The notes beneath the pieces are model-generated. The model was not told the origin of the DNA and ran no database searches. It worked only from the letters and a program-made list of their open reading frames with translations. Position numbers and translations under genes: made by a program. 64,000 nt of DNA from Vicia villosa (Eukaryota > Streptophyta > Magnoliopsida > Fabales > Fabaceae), in NCBI RefSeq assembly GCF_029867415.1, contig NC_081183.1, positions 145,138,798 through 145,202,797 on the forward strand, read 5' to 3'. Positions 13,329 through 25,100 of the stretch are shown here, one piece after another (within the stretch, counting starts at the first letter, position 1; each line of letters opens with the position of its first letter).

Positions 13329-13710
13329 CACCCCCTCACGCCCAGGACTTGACAACTGGAGCGTGGAAATAAACGGTGGGTGGCCCGATAACGGAAACCG
13401 GCTTGTAGGGTGAGGTTTGCTCCCACTTATAAGGACATGTTCATGCCATATATTGTCCGATGTGGGACTCTTAACACACCCCCTCACGCCCAGGACTAGA
13501 CAACTGGAGCGTGGAAATAAATGGTGGGTGGCCCGATAGCGAAAACCATAAAAGGTGGCCCACCGGATCTTAAACGAGGCTCTTGATACCATGTTAAGAA
13601 GTGTGGTTGGGCCTAACTCAACCCTACAAAACCGGCTTGTAGGGTGAGGTTTGCTCCCACTTATAAGGACATGTTCATGCCATATATTGTCCGATGTGGG
13701 ACTCTTAACA
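13174..13710 (-). mobile_element. TRIM cluster: several short LTRs, one inverted
   Basis: The short LTR begins TGTTAAGAGTCCCACATCGG on the minus strand and recurs at about 13592-13710, 13395-13475 and 13255-13328. The fourth copy at 13174-13255 is inverted. An internal tRNA-Met-type primer site (TGGTATCAAGAGCC on the minus strand) follows the rightmost LTR near 13580-13596. GGGCGTGAGGGGG, a polypurine-tract-like run, precedes the next LTRs. The whole block is flanked by a 5-bp direct repeat AGACA (13169-13173 and 13711-13715), so it behaves as one insertion. It has no coding capacity, as expected of a terminal-repeat retrotransposon in miniature. ORFs in this interval are simply LTR sequence. 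Confidence 0.8.
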
Positions 13711-14219
13711 AGACAGTTGAAATTTTGGGATATTATTTAAATGATATGGTATGTAATGCCATTTTGAATTATATGAAATTCTATTATGTAACAGAGCTCC
13801 AAATGATAGGAAATAATGATATATATTTTTGTTAAGTCTATTAAATGTTTCACTCTAGTCCCTCAATTACAATAAATATTTCCCTTTGGTCCCCTAATTG
13901 TATTACAAATTTCAAATAAGTCCCTTAATTGTGTTACAAGTTTCAGATTAGTCCATTAACAATATTATATTATCACAATGTGATCAATAAACCAATAAGT
14001 TACACCGATATTTTTTTGCCACTAATTTATTCTAGTGTTATGTATCATTGTTATACCAGTGTTCGTATAAGTGAAATTGCGGAGTATACTGAACATAAAC
14101 TGTTTCTCATAACAATAAGCATTAAACCAACAAAAGTGTTACATGGAACCCCTAACAATAATTATTAAACCAACAATAATCAAACAATAATCATTGATAA
14201 CAGAATTTCAATGTTAATC

Positions 14220-14612
14220 CTATTTGAAATACATTGTTATAATCACAAGATTCAACCCTAAGATAAAAATCTCAATCACAATAAACATTTTCAACCATCC
14301 TCTAGTGTCGAGAATCTCTTTCTTTAATTTTGAAATTTTCTTCTTTTGCTTTTCAATATTCAAATCCCTTACATCAACAAATTCATCACCTAACCATTTG
14401 AAAAAATTACAACCCTTATCCATGTGATTTTTGTAATTTCTACAATTCAATTTTTTTCCAAAGTTCACATTATTCTTATCAATCAAAATTCGAAGAACAC
14501 ATTCAGCTTGGCAAAAACACTTCATCATCTTGTTTCTACGAAGTACAAATCCAACTGAGTCAAAGCTTTGGTTGTTGAACAATGATGCACTGCTTCTTAA
14601 ACATTGATGCAC
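14220..14612 (-). CDS. GRF-type zinc-finger protein with coiled coil and C-terminal membrane segment, copy 1
   Basis: A 130-residue open frame. Residues about 30-75 match the GRF-type zinc finger pattern found in plant MULE-associated genes: CFCQAECVL, then GKKLNCRNY, then GCNFFKWLGDEF, with the spaced Cys residues in place. A lysine-rich helix follows (KQKKKISKLKKEI, likely coiled coil), then a hydrophobic C terminus (FIVIEIFILGLNLVIITMYF) that looks like one membrane span. It is one of two tandem copies with a 400-bp period. It lies inside the probable MULE-like element, so it may be a TE passenger rather than a host gene. The function is unknown; GRF fingers are thought to bind nucleic acid. 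Confidence 0.5.
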   Translation of the reverse strand: MHQCLRSSASLFNNQSFDSVGFVLRRNKMMKCFCQAECVLRILIDKNNVNFGKKLNCRNYKNHMDKGCNFFKWLGDEFVDVRDLNIEKQKKKISKLKKEILDTRGWLKMFIVIEIFILGLNLVIITMYFK

Positions 14613-14643
14613 TGCTTGAATTCTTTGACATTTGTAACCCTAA

Positions 14644-15009
14644 TTACATATTCAACCCTAAGATTAAAACCTCTATCACAATTGATATTTTCAACCATCG
14701 TCTAGTGTGGAGTATCTCATTCTTTAATTTTGAAATTTTCTTCTTTAGCCTTTCAATATTCAAATCCCTTTCATCAACAAATTCATCACCATACCATTTG
14801 AAAAAATTACAACCCTTATCCATGCGATTTTTATAATTTCTACAACCCAATTTTTTTCCAAAGTTTACGCTGTTCTTATCAATCACAGTTTGAAGAACAC
14901 ATTCACCTTGGCAAAAACACCTCATCCTCTTGATTCTACGAAGTACAAATCCAGCAGAACTAAAACTTTGGTTGTTGGACATTGATGCACTGCTTGAATT
15001 CTTTGACAT
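14644..15009 (-). CDS. GRF-type zinc-finger protein with coiled coil and C-terminal membrane segment, copy 2
   Basis: A 121-residue open frame starting MSKNSSSASMSNNQSF. It has the same architecture as its neighbour: RCFCQGECVL, GKKLGCRNY and GCNFFKWYGDEF form the GRF-type finger, then comes ERLKKKISKLKNEI, then a hydrophobic tail ending ILGLNM. It stops about nine residues earlier than copy 1, shortening the membrane segment. The start is clean and the frame is intact, so this copy looks the more conserved of the pair. Short intergenic spacing and the 400-bp period indicate local duplication. Expression cannot be judged from sequence. Confidence 0.52.
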   Translation of the reverse strand: MSKNSSSASMSNNQSFSSAGFVLRRIKRMRCFCQGECVLQTVIDKNSVNFGKKLGCRNYKNRMDKGCNFFKWYGDEFVDERDLNIERLKKKISKLKNEILHTRRWLKISIVIEVLILGLNM

Positions 15010-15599
15010 TGGAACAAAAATTGAACAAGATGAATGTTAAAAAATATATGTATATCCTAAAAAATGAATGAAAGAGTGAAGATAATGACCACAAATTTCC
15101 GCAACAGAAAAAACACAACAAAGGGATGAAGATAATGAAACCCTAAAAACGAAATAACTTGTTTTTAATTCATAAGTTGAGTCAATATTTTATAAAGTGT
15201 CTCGCTTTAACAAAGTTAACATTATTTCAAAAAAAATTAACGGTAACGACTATTTTTCTTAATGGGATAGTTTTTAAGAGTAGTGTTATTTAGTACGAAA
15301 CAATTTAAAGAAGAAAAATAAGAATGAACTCGTGTCACTATTTTAGAGGTGGATTTTAAATTAATTTTAAATTTAATTTCCTTTTTAATAGGGATCATGG
15401 GGTTGTGGTGATAATGAATGGTTGTGATTTTTTCGTGCATTTTTTATTTTCTCATTTTCTTACTAATAAACATTTTTCTTTTAAGAGACCATTAAGTTCG
15501 TTTTTTAATTAAGGGAATTAAGCAAAATTTTAAATTAAGTTAAGGGACTTCAAAAATAATCATACATTTATTTTATACACAAAATGGTTTAAACAATTT

Positions 15600-16600
15600 A
15601 AACAATTTTGATTGGAACGGATCTTGATCTAAATCAAATCAGTTTTGTTTTTTAATTAATAATTTCAGACATGATGGAATTATTGCTTCATATTCTAATT
15701 CAAGTGAATGGCGTAAGGAATATGCTAAAACGATGCTAATGCGTTGTACTCCCGTGCCACACTTTTTCCAAATTTTGTTTCCACCACAAGATTGTGTATA
15801 TTACCCAAAAGGGTAGTGATACTTTTCCATCATAATTTCGATGTCGGTTTTTAGCTTTTACGTGTATCTTTTGAATGTGTTTAAAATTATAATAGATAAA
15901 GGTATTAAAAAAACTATATATAAATAAACATATACTGTATCTATAATTTAATGTTCAAATAACAACTTTTAAGGTAGGTAACTTATCCCAATTGAAATAG
16001 ACCAATGTGAGGGAAACCAGTAATGTGTCAAACACAGTCAAGGTTAGCCAGAGGGCAAACTGCCCACTGTTCCCTCTCCCAACTCCTTCGCTAAATAAAG
16101 CTCATCTCCTGAAAAATGTAATTTCGTTTCATAAAATTTTGGAACCTATGCCAATCAAAATCCCATGGGGACCAACAACAGCTACACTTTCACTGACCCA
16201 ATGCCCCATGTGAAAGATTATGCTTATTTTGCATAGCTTCAGGTGGGAATATAAAAAGTTCGTCGAAATACTGATTCACTGGCTAGTACAAGGAAACAAT
16301 GGTGGTGGAAGGTTACGCAAGAGTAAAAGGATGAGTCAAATAATTTTACACCTCGTATATTTTATAATTTACATGGCAGCTAGGAATGTGTTTTTTACTT
16401 TCTAACACCGGGAAATTGATAAACTGTATGTAGCTCGTTTAAACAATTTATTTAATATTTTACAGGGCGACTATAGAATTACAGAATGGAAGCAATCAAA
16501 TATATATGAAATTATAGTTGCATCTAGAAGACTAACATAGCTGTAATAATAATACACAATTCATTCATGTAAAATACCACATTGCAATTTGTCATTTAAC
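15600..16600. other. intergenic, nothing recognised
   Basis: Mixed AT-rich sequence 3' of the MO25-like gene. Short open frames on the plus strand around 16007-16405 show no recognisable domain. No RNA gene or transposon end was supported. Confidence 0.45.
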
Positions 16601-16628
16601 AGTGTCTGCAACTCAAGCATGCTGTTCT

Positions 16629-19600
16629 CTAACCTTCAAGAGCAGCAATTTCCTCCATCACTTGAGCTTTGTCAGCTTCAAACTGTTCATCCTCTGCCCA
16701 ATCGCAACAAGCAAGTAATCATAAAGTATTTGATAAGATAAAGGCAACAGCTAACTATTCAAGAGATGGCATTGCTTACCTTTATCAATTTTGAATTCAT
16801 CCAATAGTCTCAACATCTTACTTTTGTTTGCAACAAATATGCTGATAATATCAGGCGGTTTATTTCGGTTAGCAGCAAATAGCTGTTTTGACAAGAAAAC
16901 GTTAATAGCTGCACGGATCACGAATAATCACCTCCAAATGTGTGCTATATAACATAAGATAACTGTAATACCTTGAAAACGTGAAATGCTTCTATCTGTA
17001 TGCTTTTGCTTGACTCCTGCATAGTGAAATCAGCAATGATCAATCATGCACCCACTTTGCACATATATATGAATTCTTAATTATCTTTTTTTTATTAAAC
17101 ATATTATCATCTAAAACTAAATTAAAACGTGTTTGGTTTTCAGATATCAATTCTTAGAGAAACTGCAACTATAACCAGAATGCTGACAGGCTACATATTT
17201 TGGTGAATTTAATACACTTTTATATGCTAACGACAGCAAAGGATAGAGGAAAGGAATCCATGGAGAAGAGGGAGTAGGGGAAGCACATAATAAAGGCAAG
17301 AAGGTAAGTGATTTGGCATGTAATTTAGTTTTATGTAAAGGACCATACCCTTAGAAGATTCATCAAAATCCTCAAGTTTTCCCTTGAGCTCACATATCGG
17401 GTCATTACGGATGAATTTGAACGATCGAGTAACATATCTCCCAGCAACTGCGAAAGAAAAAATATCAAACTCAACAATTTCCCATGAATCACTACAACAT
17501 GAAACAACGTAAAAACAGCATAAAGGTACATATTAATTATAACATCAGATTGCACAGATCAATGACCCAAATTTGTCAATGTAAAAACAAAGGCAATCAA
17601 CAATAACAACAACCAAACTTTATCCCACTAAGAGGAGTTGGTTACAACATGGATCAAATTACTGTCATAATATTCTTTTTTGGTGTTTCTAAGTCCTCCC
17701 CTACCTCTAGTTGTTTGACTACTATTCATTTGATCTACTCACTTTACGACAAGATCCATAGGTATTTGCTCTACATGCCCAAACCGCCTAAATCTATTTT
17801 CCACCATCTTTTCTACTATAGGTGTTACCTCAACACTCTTTCTCATATTGTCATTTCTAATCTTATCTCGTCTAGTCTTACCATACAACCAACACAACAT
17901 CTTCATTTCTCTACTACACTTAATATATTCTCGTGTTGGTTTTTAATCGCCCAACATTTTGTCTCGTATTACTTGTCGTATTACATTTTGTGTAACTTGT
18001 GGTATTATATGATCTCCAACTTTCACCCCTAGGTTAGAAACGTTTCTACTTTTTCTAAACTTACATTCTAAATACTTACTTTATCTTACCTTTGTTTATG
18101 TAAAATTCATATGTTTCTAAGCCTCGTCTCTAACCTCTCATTTAAATTCTTATGCAACTCTCCAAGTAGGACAATCATTTGCAAAAAGCATAAATTTCGG
18201 TCCAAGTTCTTGGATGTATTCCATAAATACATCCAAAACTAAAGTAAAAAGAAAAAGAAAAAAAAAGGGAATCATTGCATTAAATATATTTTTGATGACT
18301 AGCAGCGCCTGTGATGGCTTTTTTACATTTCTGTAACAGTCAATGTACTGCAAATGTATTGTGTACACAAACGGGAAAGATTCTATGATTCAAAAATAAA
18401 TTTTCTACACTAAGAATCTCCAATTCCTAAAGATCTGAATGATTGCTTCATACAATATTCATTCAAGTTAGTAAGTGACAATAAAGATTAGATGCAAATT
18501 TATACAGCACCTTAACAGCCAGGCGTCTTGTAATATAATTGGAAGATTCCAACAGCTTGGAATTATAATCTGCAAAAAACTGAAAACAGTAACAAAGATG
18601 GTGAGTGACAGTTGATAAATAATTGATACATAATCATTTCAATATACCAGATAAATATAAAACATATCAAATTAAATAACATAAACTGACAAGTGATAAT
18701 AAGATGATTGTATGAAAGCAGAAAGATTCAAAACATTACTCAAACTCTCAAAGTTCAAACAAGAGGTGGCTTAAAACATTATTCCTAGATAAGCCAAATA
18801 AACATGAAAGTTATCATTGTAAAAGTGATTAGTAGCCACAATCATGGTAGTCAAAATTGTGATCCTACTCATACGATCGTCCTATTCTGCGATTCTGCTA
18901 AAGGGAAAACTCAGATTTGGGTAGGATTGGTGGGATCTCCGTCGAAACACATAGAAACGGTGAGAGTGTGTTTCAGCATTTCTGTTCATTTTTGTTTTTG
19001 CTATACTCTGCCCCTATTTATTTCTCCCCTTTAATTCCAATTAACTTCTGAAATCCTTCCCAATATACATACTTAATTCTATTAATTTTTTAAAACTTCC
19101 CAATACAGCCACCAAATCATAGAAACACATCTATTCAATAGTTGTTTATTTTCATTCCCTCTTCCTCCCTCCCTCATTACCATGGTAGTCAGAATCAAAT
19201 GCCACTGCTGCTCTAGATTTGCTAGTGCCTAATGCTACTGCTACAGTAGTCTTGCCTACCTAGTAATGTAATTATTTTTGTGGTTCTGAATTGTTTTTGC
19301 TGCAATAGTACTGCCTACCTACTGTGTTATGCATCTTATGATCTTTGATTTAAGTATTTTGAAAGTAATTTGAATGTTGAAACTTTTTTATAAATAATTT
19401 ATGCTATGAATAAATATGCAATATATGAGTTTGTAAAATTGATAGGATCTTACGATCCGTGTTACGATCCACCGACCAAGGTAGTCAGAATCGAGATACT
19501 ACATAGGATCGGGGAGGGGTAACAAGATCGTGAATCGGAGGATCATAACATGGATCATAAGATCACAAGATTCATGACAGTAGATCATAAAAAAATTAGT

Positions 19601-22600
19601 GATGGTATATTTTAAGAAATGAGAGAGGGAATGAAAATAAACCACTGTTGAATTGATAAGTGGCTAAGGAAATAAATGATTTGTGGCTGAAAATAAATGA
19701 TTTGGTGGCTGTATTCGGACATTTTAGAAAATTAATGGGGAGTTAATTGGAATTAAATGGGGCAGAGGACAGCAAAAATAAAAAGGAATAGAAAGGTAGA
19801 AAGTAGAAACGCCAGAAACGCATTGTTTTACGTGTTTGGACGGTGATCCCCCCGTTCCTATCCTATTGTTTTTATGAGTTTTCCCTTTATCAGAATCGGA
19901 CGATCGCGATCCTAACTATCATACTTGTGACTCCTCCACGACCCTATGTAGGATCTCGATTCTGACTACCTTGGCCACAATATACCTATAACATAAATGT
20001 GTTCACCTACAGCCCGATAATCATTTACCGAAAAGAATATTGTTATCTGTAACAGAAATCTATATTTAAAAGCAACAAAACAATTTTTAATGAAAAAAAA
20101 GCATTCCAGAGTATATTATATAAGTTGAAAGAAAAAAATTTAACCTAATAATCAAAATAGTATCTTTAGCATATTATAATTTATTTATGGCGGAAGCAAC
20201 ATTCATCCAAAACTTGTCTGGAAACTAGAATCATAATCTAACTTATGCTAACATTAGCAACAAACTGCAAACTCATAAGAACTTTTTAACAATCAATTAT
20301 CTAGCAAAACAGTGTCAGAAGAAATTAATGGCAGCATGTAAATATACAAATGTATATAGATTAAAATTAAAATGCTGTTTTATAGTTGATAGTAAGGTTG
20401 AAGAGGAAATCTACCCATTCATAATTCTTAGAAAGAAATTCAGCTACAGTAGATTTATGCCGGGTCATGAGTTCCTGAAAGAGGATAACTAATTATAACA
20501 TTGACAAAGTTGCAAAAATGTGCATACTTCAAAATAAGAAACGGCCAGCATAAATTCTTTCAGATGATGCCCACCTTAAAAGTTGCTGCAGCATCTGCAG
20601 CAATGTCGAAATTTGGAAGTTGAATATAATCAAAGAACTTCTTCATATGAGGTGAGTTTAGAACATATCTGATACAAAACCATGAAGCATTAAAGCATCA
20701 CAAGATGTGGGAAAAAGTTCATAGGACCCGGGTTGTTTTTCCTTTTCTAATTCTCAATTTCAGTTTCTTTATATAACCTTAGTGCACAGTAACCTTCTTA
20801 TTTGGAATAAATCTCTAAGTAGTGCAATTACATAGATCTATAGGAACCAAAAGTTCATGTTTATGAATAGAAGGGCTGTGTTTCTAATAGTCAACATTAT
20901 AATCTTAGAGCTCGGTAGTACGCACACGCAAAAAAATACAAAGCAATATCAGGGGAAAAAAATAAATCTACTATTTTTTGCTTACTTTGCAACAATCTGG
21001 TGTCTTATACACTCCCTCAGCATCGCACCATAGTGTAAAGCCATATCCGTGTTTTCATAGCTATAAAGAGACAATTGTCAGTAACTGCATGATGTAACCA
21101 ATATTAAGCAAAGCATAATCTAGTGAAAAGCTCAATAAGAAACAAAAAAAAAATCATCACCCATAGCAAGTCAGACATGTGAGAATGTAACAAAACTTTA
21201 TTAAAATTCAGAAAATCCAGTGATCAAGGACATAGATTATTGTGTTTTAGTTCACATAGGCATTATTTCAATGTTTTGTTGGAAGATAAATGTATATTTC
21301 CATTCTTTTGGAAAAGCAGAAGAATACACCATACTGATTTCAAAGTTTACTAGAACAAAAAAGATTACGTAACCAAAGTTTTAATCCAATGGCTTCTTAT
21401 CAGCTATCACAGAGGCATTATTTCAATGCTTGATTTGGAAACAAAGGTTTAATTCCATTCATTTGGAAAAGCAGAAGAATATACCATACTTATTTCAAAG
21501 CTTACTATAACAAAAATGATTAAGCAACCAAAATTTTAATCCAACAGCTTCTTACCCAGCTATCAAAACATCCATAAGATCCATGTTTTTCTCCAGGTAA
21601 TCAGATGCGATCAATTTAGACTGAACCGGTTGCCTTTGTAAATTTGCAACGACTTGAGTGGCATCTTTCCTAGCCTGCAAAAGCTCATAGTTTCAACTTT
21701 AAAAATTTGCAAATAGCAATACAAAACAGTCGCAATACAGCATAAAGATAAAACATTCATGTGTGGTGCCAACCATCACCGTGAGGATGCAACACGCTAA
21801 CATCTTAACTAGCTTACACGTAAACCTAACATCATCAAATTACTAATTACTAATCAAAAACATATTAATTGAATTGCATGTCCGGTTCTCAGAATTTATT
21901 AATACCTCCAAATTCAATTTGGGAATACAATTGATAAGCAGTCGCAGTGTGTTTTCCTTAAAGAACTCCTGAGTCAGCTGTGCACAAGCTTCCGAAACTG
22001 GTTCAGATTCACTACTTCCATAAAGGATCGACTTTAGCTCTCTGATATTTTTACATAGCTCGGCCATTTGCTGTAAGATGCATCACATAAACATGGTAAA
22101 TATTAAATAAGAACGAGCAGCTTTGCTGGCATATGTAGTCAGCCGTTTCTCCCACAAATTTTACTCTCTTACAAAAGCGCAGTTACATATAACATTTAAC
22201 ATTGACATACAAGTATAAGTTTCTATTTGCAAAACCAAATTACCCAAACAAAATTTGCACTGAATAATTCAAAACGACATCTATACATGAAAATCGCAAC
22301 GGTTAAAACATGACCATTAATCATTCATTAACAACCTACAATCGAAGTAATTATTTGAAACAAATCACAGCCAACTACATCAGTTAACTACATCTTCCAT
22401 GTGCTCGTTGCAAATCGGTGATAAAAATATTCATGCAAAATCTATGAAGCAACGACACCGACACTCACACGTCGTCACCGATAATAATTTTTAAAAAATG
22501 AATAAATTAATCGTAATCAAGTGTCAGTATCAGTTTCAAACGCAGACACATCCTAATACAAAATTGGAAGGAAAAAAAAGTCCTAAAAAGAAACAACAGC

Positions 22601-22929
22601 ACAATACCAATTTAAATATATAATATTATGATAAACACCATAGAGGAGATAATTGTGATTCAGAAACTAAAAATGCGCATATCTCAGAAATTGAAAATTT
22701 CATCAATAATCAGAAATTGCAGCGAGTTCATTCATGACAATAAAATATAAAATAAAATACAAAAAAAACGAAAATAGAAATTGCGATCTAGAGATAATAG
22801 AACACAAACTTTTTCTTCGCGCTTGCTATCACGGATTTCGGTGCTGCGATCGAATAAGAGAAGAAGATCTGTGGTTTGTCGCACAATATCAATAGGAGTG
22901 CGTGGCTTTGGCTTGAAGAGACCCTTCAT
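16629..22929 (-). CDS. MO25-like (CAB39/Mob25) scaffold protein, complete, 11 exons
   Basis: MO25 is an armadillo/HEAT-like helical scaffold that binds and activates Ste20/STRAD-type kinases; plant versions are linked to cell polarity and division. Eleven exons join in phase with GT-AG introns: 22929-22810, 22070-21906, 21674-21556, 21060-20986, 20668-20575, 20474-20415, 18579-18511, 17447-17349, 17016-16972, 16882-16780 and 16693-16629. They give 337 residues. It starts [19 protein letters not shown], continues through [32 protein letters not shown] and [15 protein letters not shown], and ends EEIAALEG. This spans the entire family length (about 340 aa) and matches Arabidopsis MO25-like proteins throughout. 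Introns 6 and 7 are large: intron 6 carries a hAT-like insertion and intron 7 a possible LINE fragment. No frame defect was seen. Confidence 0.95.
17580..18170. mobile_element. possible RTE-type LINE/SINE 3' fragment in MO25 intron 7
   Basis: The stretch beginning ACAACAACCAAACTTTATCC and continuing CACTAAGAGGAGTTGG resembles the 3' tail common to plant RTE-type LINEs and related SINEs. The sequence downstream to about 18170 contains broken frames such as [20 protein letters not shown]. No tail or target duplication was found. Confidence 0.35.
18843..19973. mobile_element. non-autonomous hAT-like element in MO25 intron 6
   Basis: The element is 1131 bp, bounded by an 8-bp direct repeat GCCACAAT (18835-18842 and 19974-19981). 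Its ends are CATGGTAGTCAAAATTGTGA and, on the opposite strand, CAAGGTAGTCAGAATCGAGA. An 8-bp target duplication with CA(A/T)GG-type inverted termini fits hAT. The inverted similarity extends well inward (for example AAAGGGAAAACTCA at both sides). Another copy of the terminal motif occurs near 19483, so the interior is rearranged. No transposase is encoded. Confidence 0.75.
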
Positions 22930-22981
22930 CTTCTCAGAATCCTATGGTTAATGCTTGCTTCTCTGGTTAGGGTTTCTGAAT

Positions 22982-23437
22982 CAACGTGAAAGATGAATGA
23001 AGATGGTGAGAAAAAGATAGAGAGATAGAGAGATATTTCTGATTTGAAATATTACTATTATTATTATTATGTTGTTAAAAAGTTCAATTATTATTATTAT
23101 TTATGATTCAGATTATTTATGAGAAAATTTATACTAATAATTATAGGTGATTAGAGGATAATCCAGAGTGAAGATGAATTAGGATACGAGATTCAAGTTG
23201 ATAGTATTACCAGAAAAAACAAACTTACGTTACATTTTTTCTCCATCTACGCCGAAATTAATTCAACCACTCTAGTTTCAGTAAATAAAAAAAATTAGGA
23301 AAATCTTAATTGCTAATCTCGGATTAGATGATTGTTTTTGTCAAAGAATATGAATCATACGATGATTATTAGAGGTATAAATAAGAGACATTATTTTTGG
23401 GGAGTTTGTTATAAATTATTCAAATAATAATTTTATA
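22982..23437. other. 5' flank of MO25-like gene
   Basis: Upstream of the MO25-like start codon lie a GA-rich leader (around 23010-23035) and (TTA)n runs near 23050-23100. I see no unambiguous TATA box. Confidence 0.35.
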
Positions 23438-24640
23438 TCTATAATATAAGAAAATTTGTTGTTATAGATTTCACGATAATACCCTTTGATTATCTTAGTC
23501 TAAATTAATATTTGAGCGGCAAAAAATGTCTTTTGATTATCAAAGGTAATTTATTTTTTCCAATACCATTTTTTTTCTAAACATCTCTTCTCTCTCTCAT
23601 CTGAATGAACCCACTGCTCCCTTCATATTCATCATTCTGTAACTCAACCTTCCGCTTTTTTTCTTCCTCAATCGTAACCCATCCCTCTCTTTTTATCCCT
23701 CCAATCGCATCTTTTTGTCACATTTTCATTTGGATAGAAGCATCTCAGCCATGTCTATCTCTATTTTCAGCTTCTTCTTAGATCAGAAAGTTATGTTTTT
23801 TAGTACTAATTACAGGGTTCGTGATATTTTATCCTTCTCTTCTTAGATCTACGAAACTTTGGCGACAACTATGATATTTTCGACGATTTTACGATGGTTT
23901 ATTTAAGAAATTTCTTGGCTGAGACCTAACTGCTTTTGTAAAACATAGCAGATCTTCATCAATATTTTTGGTTTCGTACACTTTTCTGCAGATCTTCATC
24001 ATTTTTATGTTTTTGAATACTTCGAATAATATATCGTTTGCAGATTTTGTGTTTTCGTTGAAAAATCAAAACATCTTCGCTGATAGCTAACTGGTTTTGT
24101 AAAACACTGGTTTTTCTGATTTTTTGGTTTTTCTTACTTTTGTGTTCCAGTTGAACTATTTCATGTATGTGCGATCAAAGCCCCTGATTTTGGTGAAAAC
24201 TAGAAGTCTGGTCTCCAGGATCTTGCAGTTCTTACAGGAAGCCAAGTAAGTTATTTGTTAGCAACTAAATTATTGCTATGTTTTAGTCTAATCTATTAAA
24301 CACACGTGAGTGATACGTTTTTCTCATTCAGCTTATCACAAACGAGCTTGGCTTGAATCTTGAAAAAGTCGATCTTGAAGTGTTTGGCTCTTGCAAAAAG
24401 TTACTGGTTTAGCTTATTATTTTACCATTTGAATGCACAGTTGAGTTTTGATAGTCTTTCTTGGTTAATATTCTTTGTTGCTTAGTTTTGATAAAAGATG
24501 CAGACTGACTTAAAGATGACACACTTTAAAGGTTTCTTTTCTATTTCTATTACCCTGAGTTGATTTGTTAATGTGACTTACTGGAGATGTGTTGGTTTAT
24601 CGAAATCCAAGTTTACATTTACTATTACAATCATCCTAAG
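23438..24640 (+). mobile_element. Helitron, 5' part
   Basis: The 5' terminus TCTATAATATAAGAAAA starts at 23438 after host A. It is followed by the family-typical TTATCTTAGTCTAAATTAAT and AAAAAATGTCTTTTG words. The following sequence resembles a plant 5' leader with pyrimidine tracts and intron-like stretches, common in Helitrons that mimic or capture gene promoters. No hairpin-CTAG end was found, so the right limit is only where sequence character changes. Confidence 0.5.
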
Positions 24641-25052
24641 TAAGAAGCATTGACACGAAAACGTACACCAGACATGATGTTGGCATGTTGGCATCATACA
24701 TCATATTAATCATGCAATATAAACAATCCATCACGGTAGTTCATCAATATCATCAAATTCATCATAAAATCCCAAACACAAACTCAACCTACAATTATTT
24801 AAACCTTAGATTAATTATAAGAATTACAATAACTCCCCTTACCTTAGATTATTGGCTAGCTTGATTCTCTTCCCAATTTCTACGGTAGGTTCTTCCTTCT
24901 CCTCTTCTTGCCCTAACTCTCCCTTCCTTTGCCTATTCTCCAAACTTCGATCGTACAGAATGAAACAACTAAAAACTCTTTTCCCTAGTTTAACCCTTGG
25001 ACCCTTTCTGTTGTCTTCTCATCTTGCCCTCACTTACACACACTATTATTTC
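24640..25052. repeat. gypsy LTR-like fragment
   Basis: The stretch around CCTTAGATTATTGGCTAGCT followed by pyrimidine-rich sequence resembles the part of a Ty3/gypsy LTR seen at 52040-52260, in the same orientation. It is truncated at the (TTA)n microsatellite. Similarity was judged by eye only. Confidence 0.3.

Positions 25053-25100
<48 letters not shown>
25053..25100. repeat. (TTA)n microsatellite
   Basis: About 16 uninterrupted trinucleotide units. It separates an LTR-like fragment from Helitron satellite repeats. A tyrosine-run ORF here is an artefact of the repeat. Confidence 0.9.

Larger units (their letters stand above)
11890..15575. mobile_element. probable MULE-like element carrying MuDR-type and GRF-type pieces
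   Basis: The left edge (TTTTGGTCCCCTAAATTAAT..., with later TTAGTCCCTTAA) and the reverse complement of the right edge (GAAGTCCCTTAACTTAATTT..., with later TGGTCTCTTAA) are similar over roughly 75 bp, like long terminal inverted repeats. Inside are an acidic, gapped remnant resembling the N-terminal part of MuDR-type proteins, two GRF-type zinc-finger ORFs and a TRIM insertion. A second terminus-like block at 13835-13960 suggests a shorter element nested inside. No 9-bp target duplication was identified. Confidence 0.42.

Noticed and set aside
13064..13592. Several ORFs with repeated peptide NIWPKHV / TSDNIW
   Set aside because: They are read through non-coding TRIM LTR copies; the shared peptide reflects the repeated LTR.
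17649..18032. 127-aa plus-strand ORF
   Set aside because: Within a MO25 intron and made of a repeat fragment; no start context or domain to support a gene.
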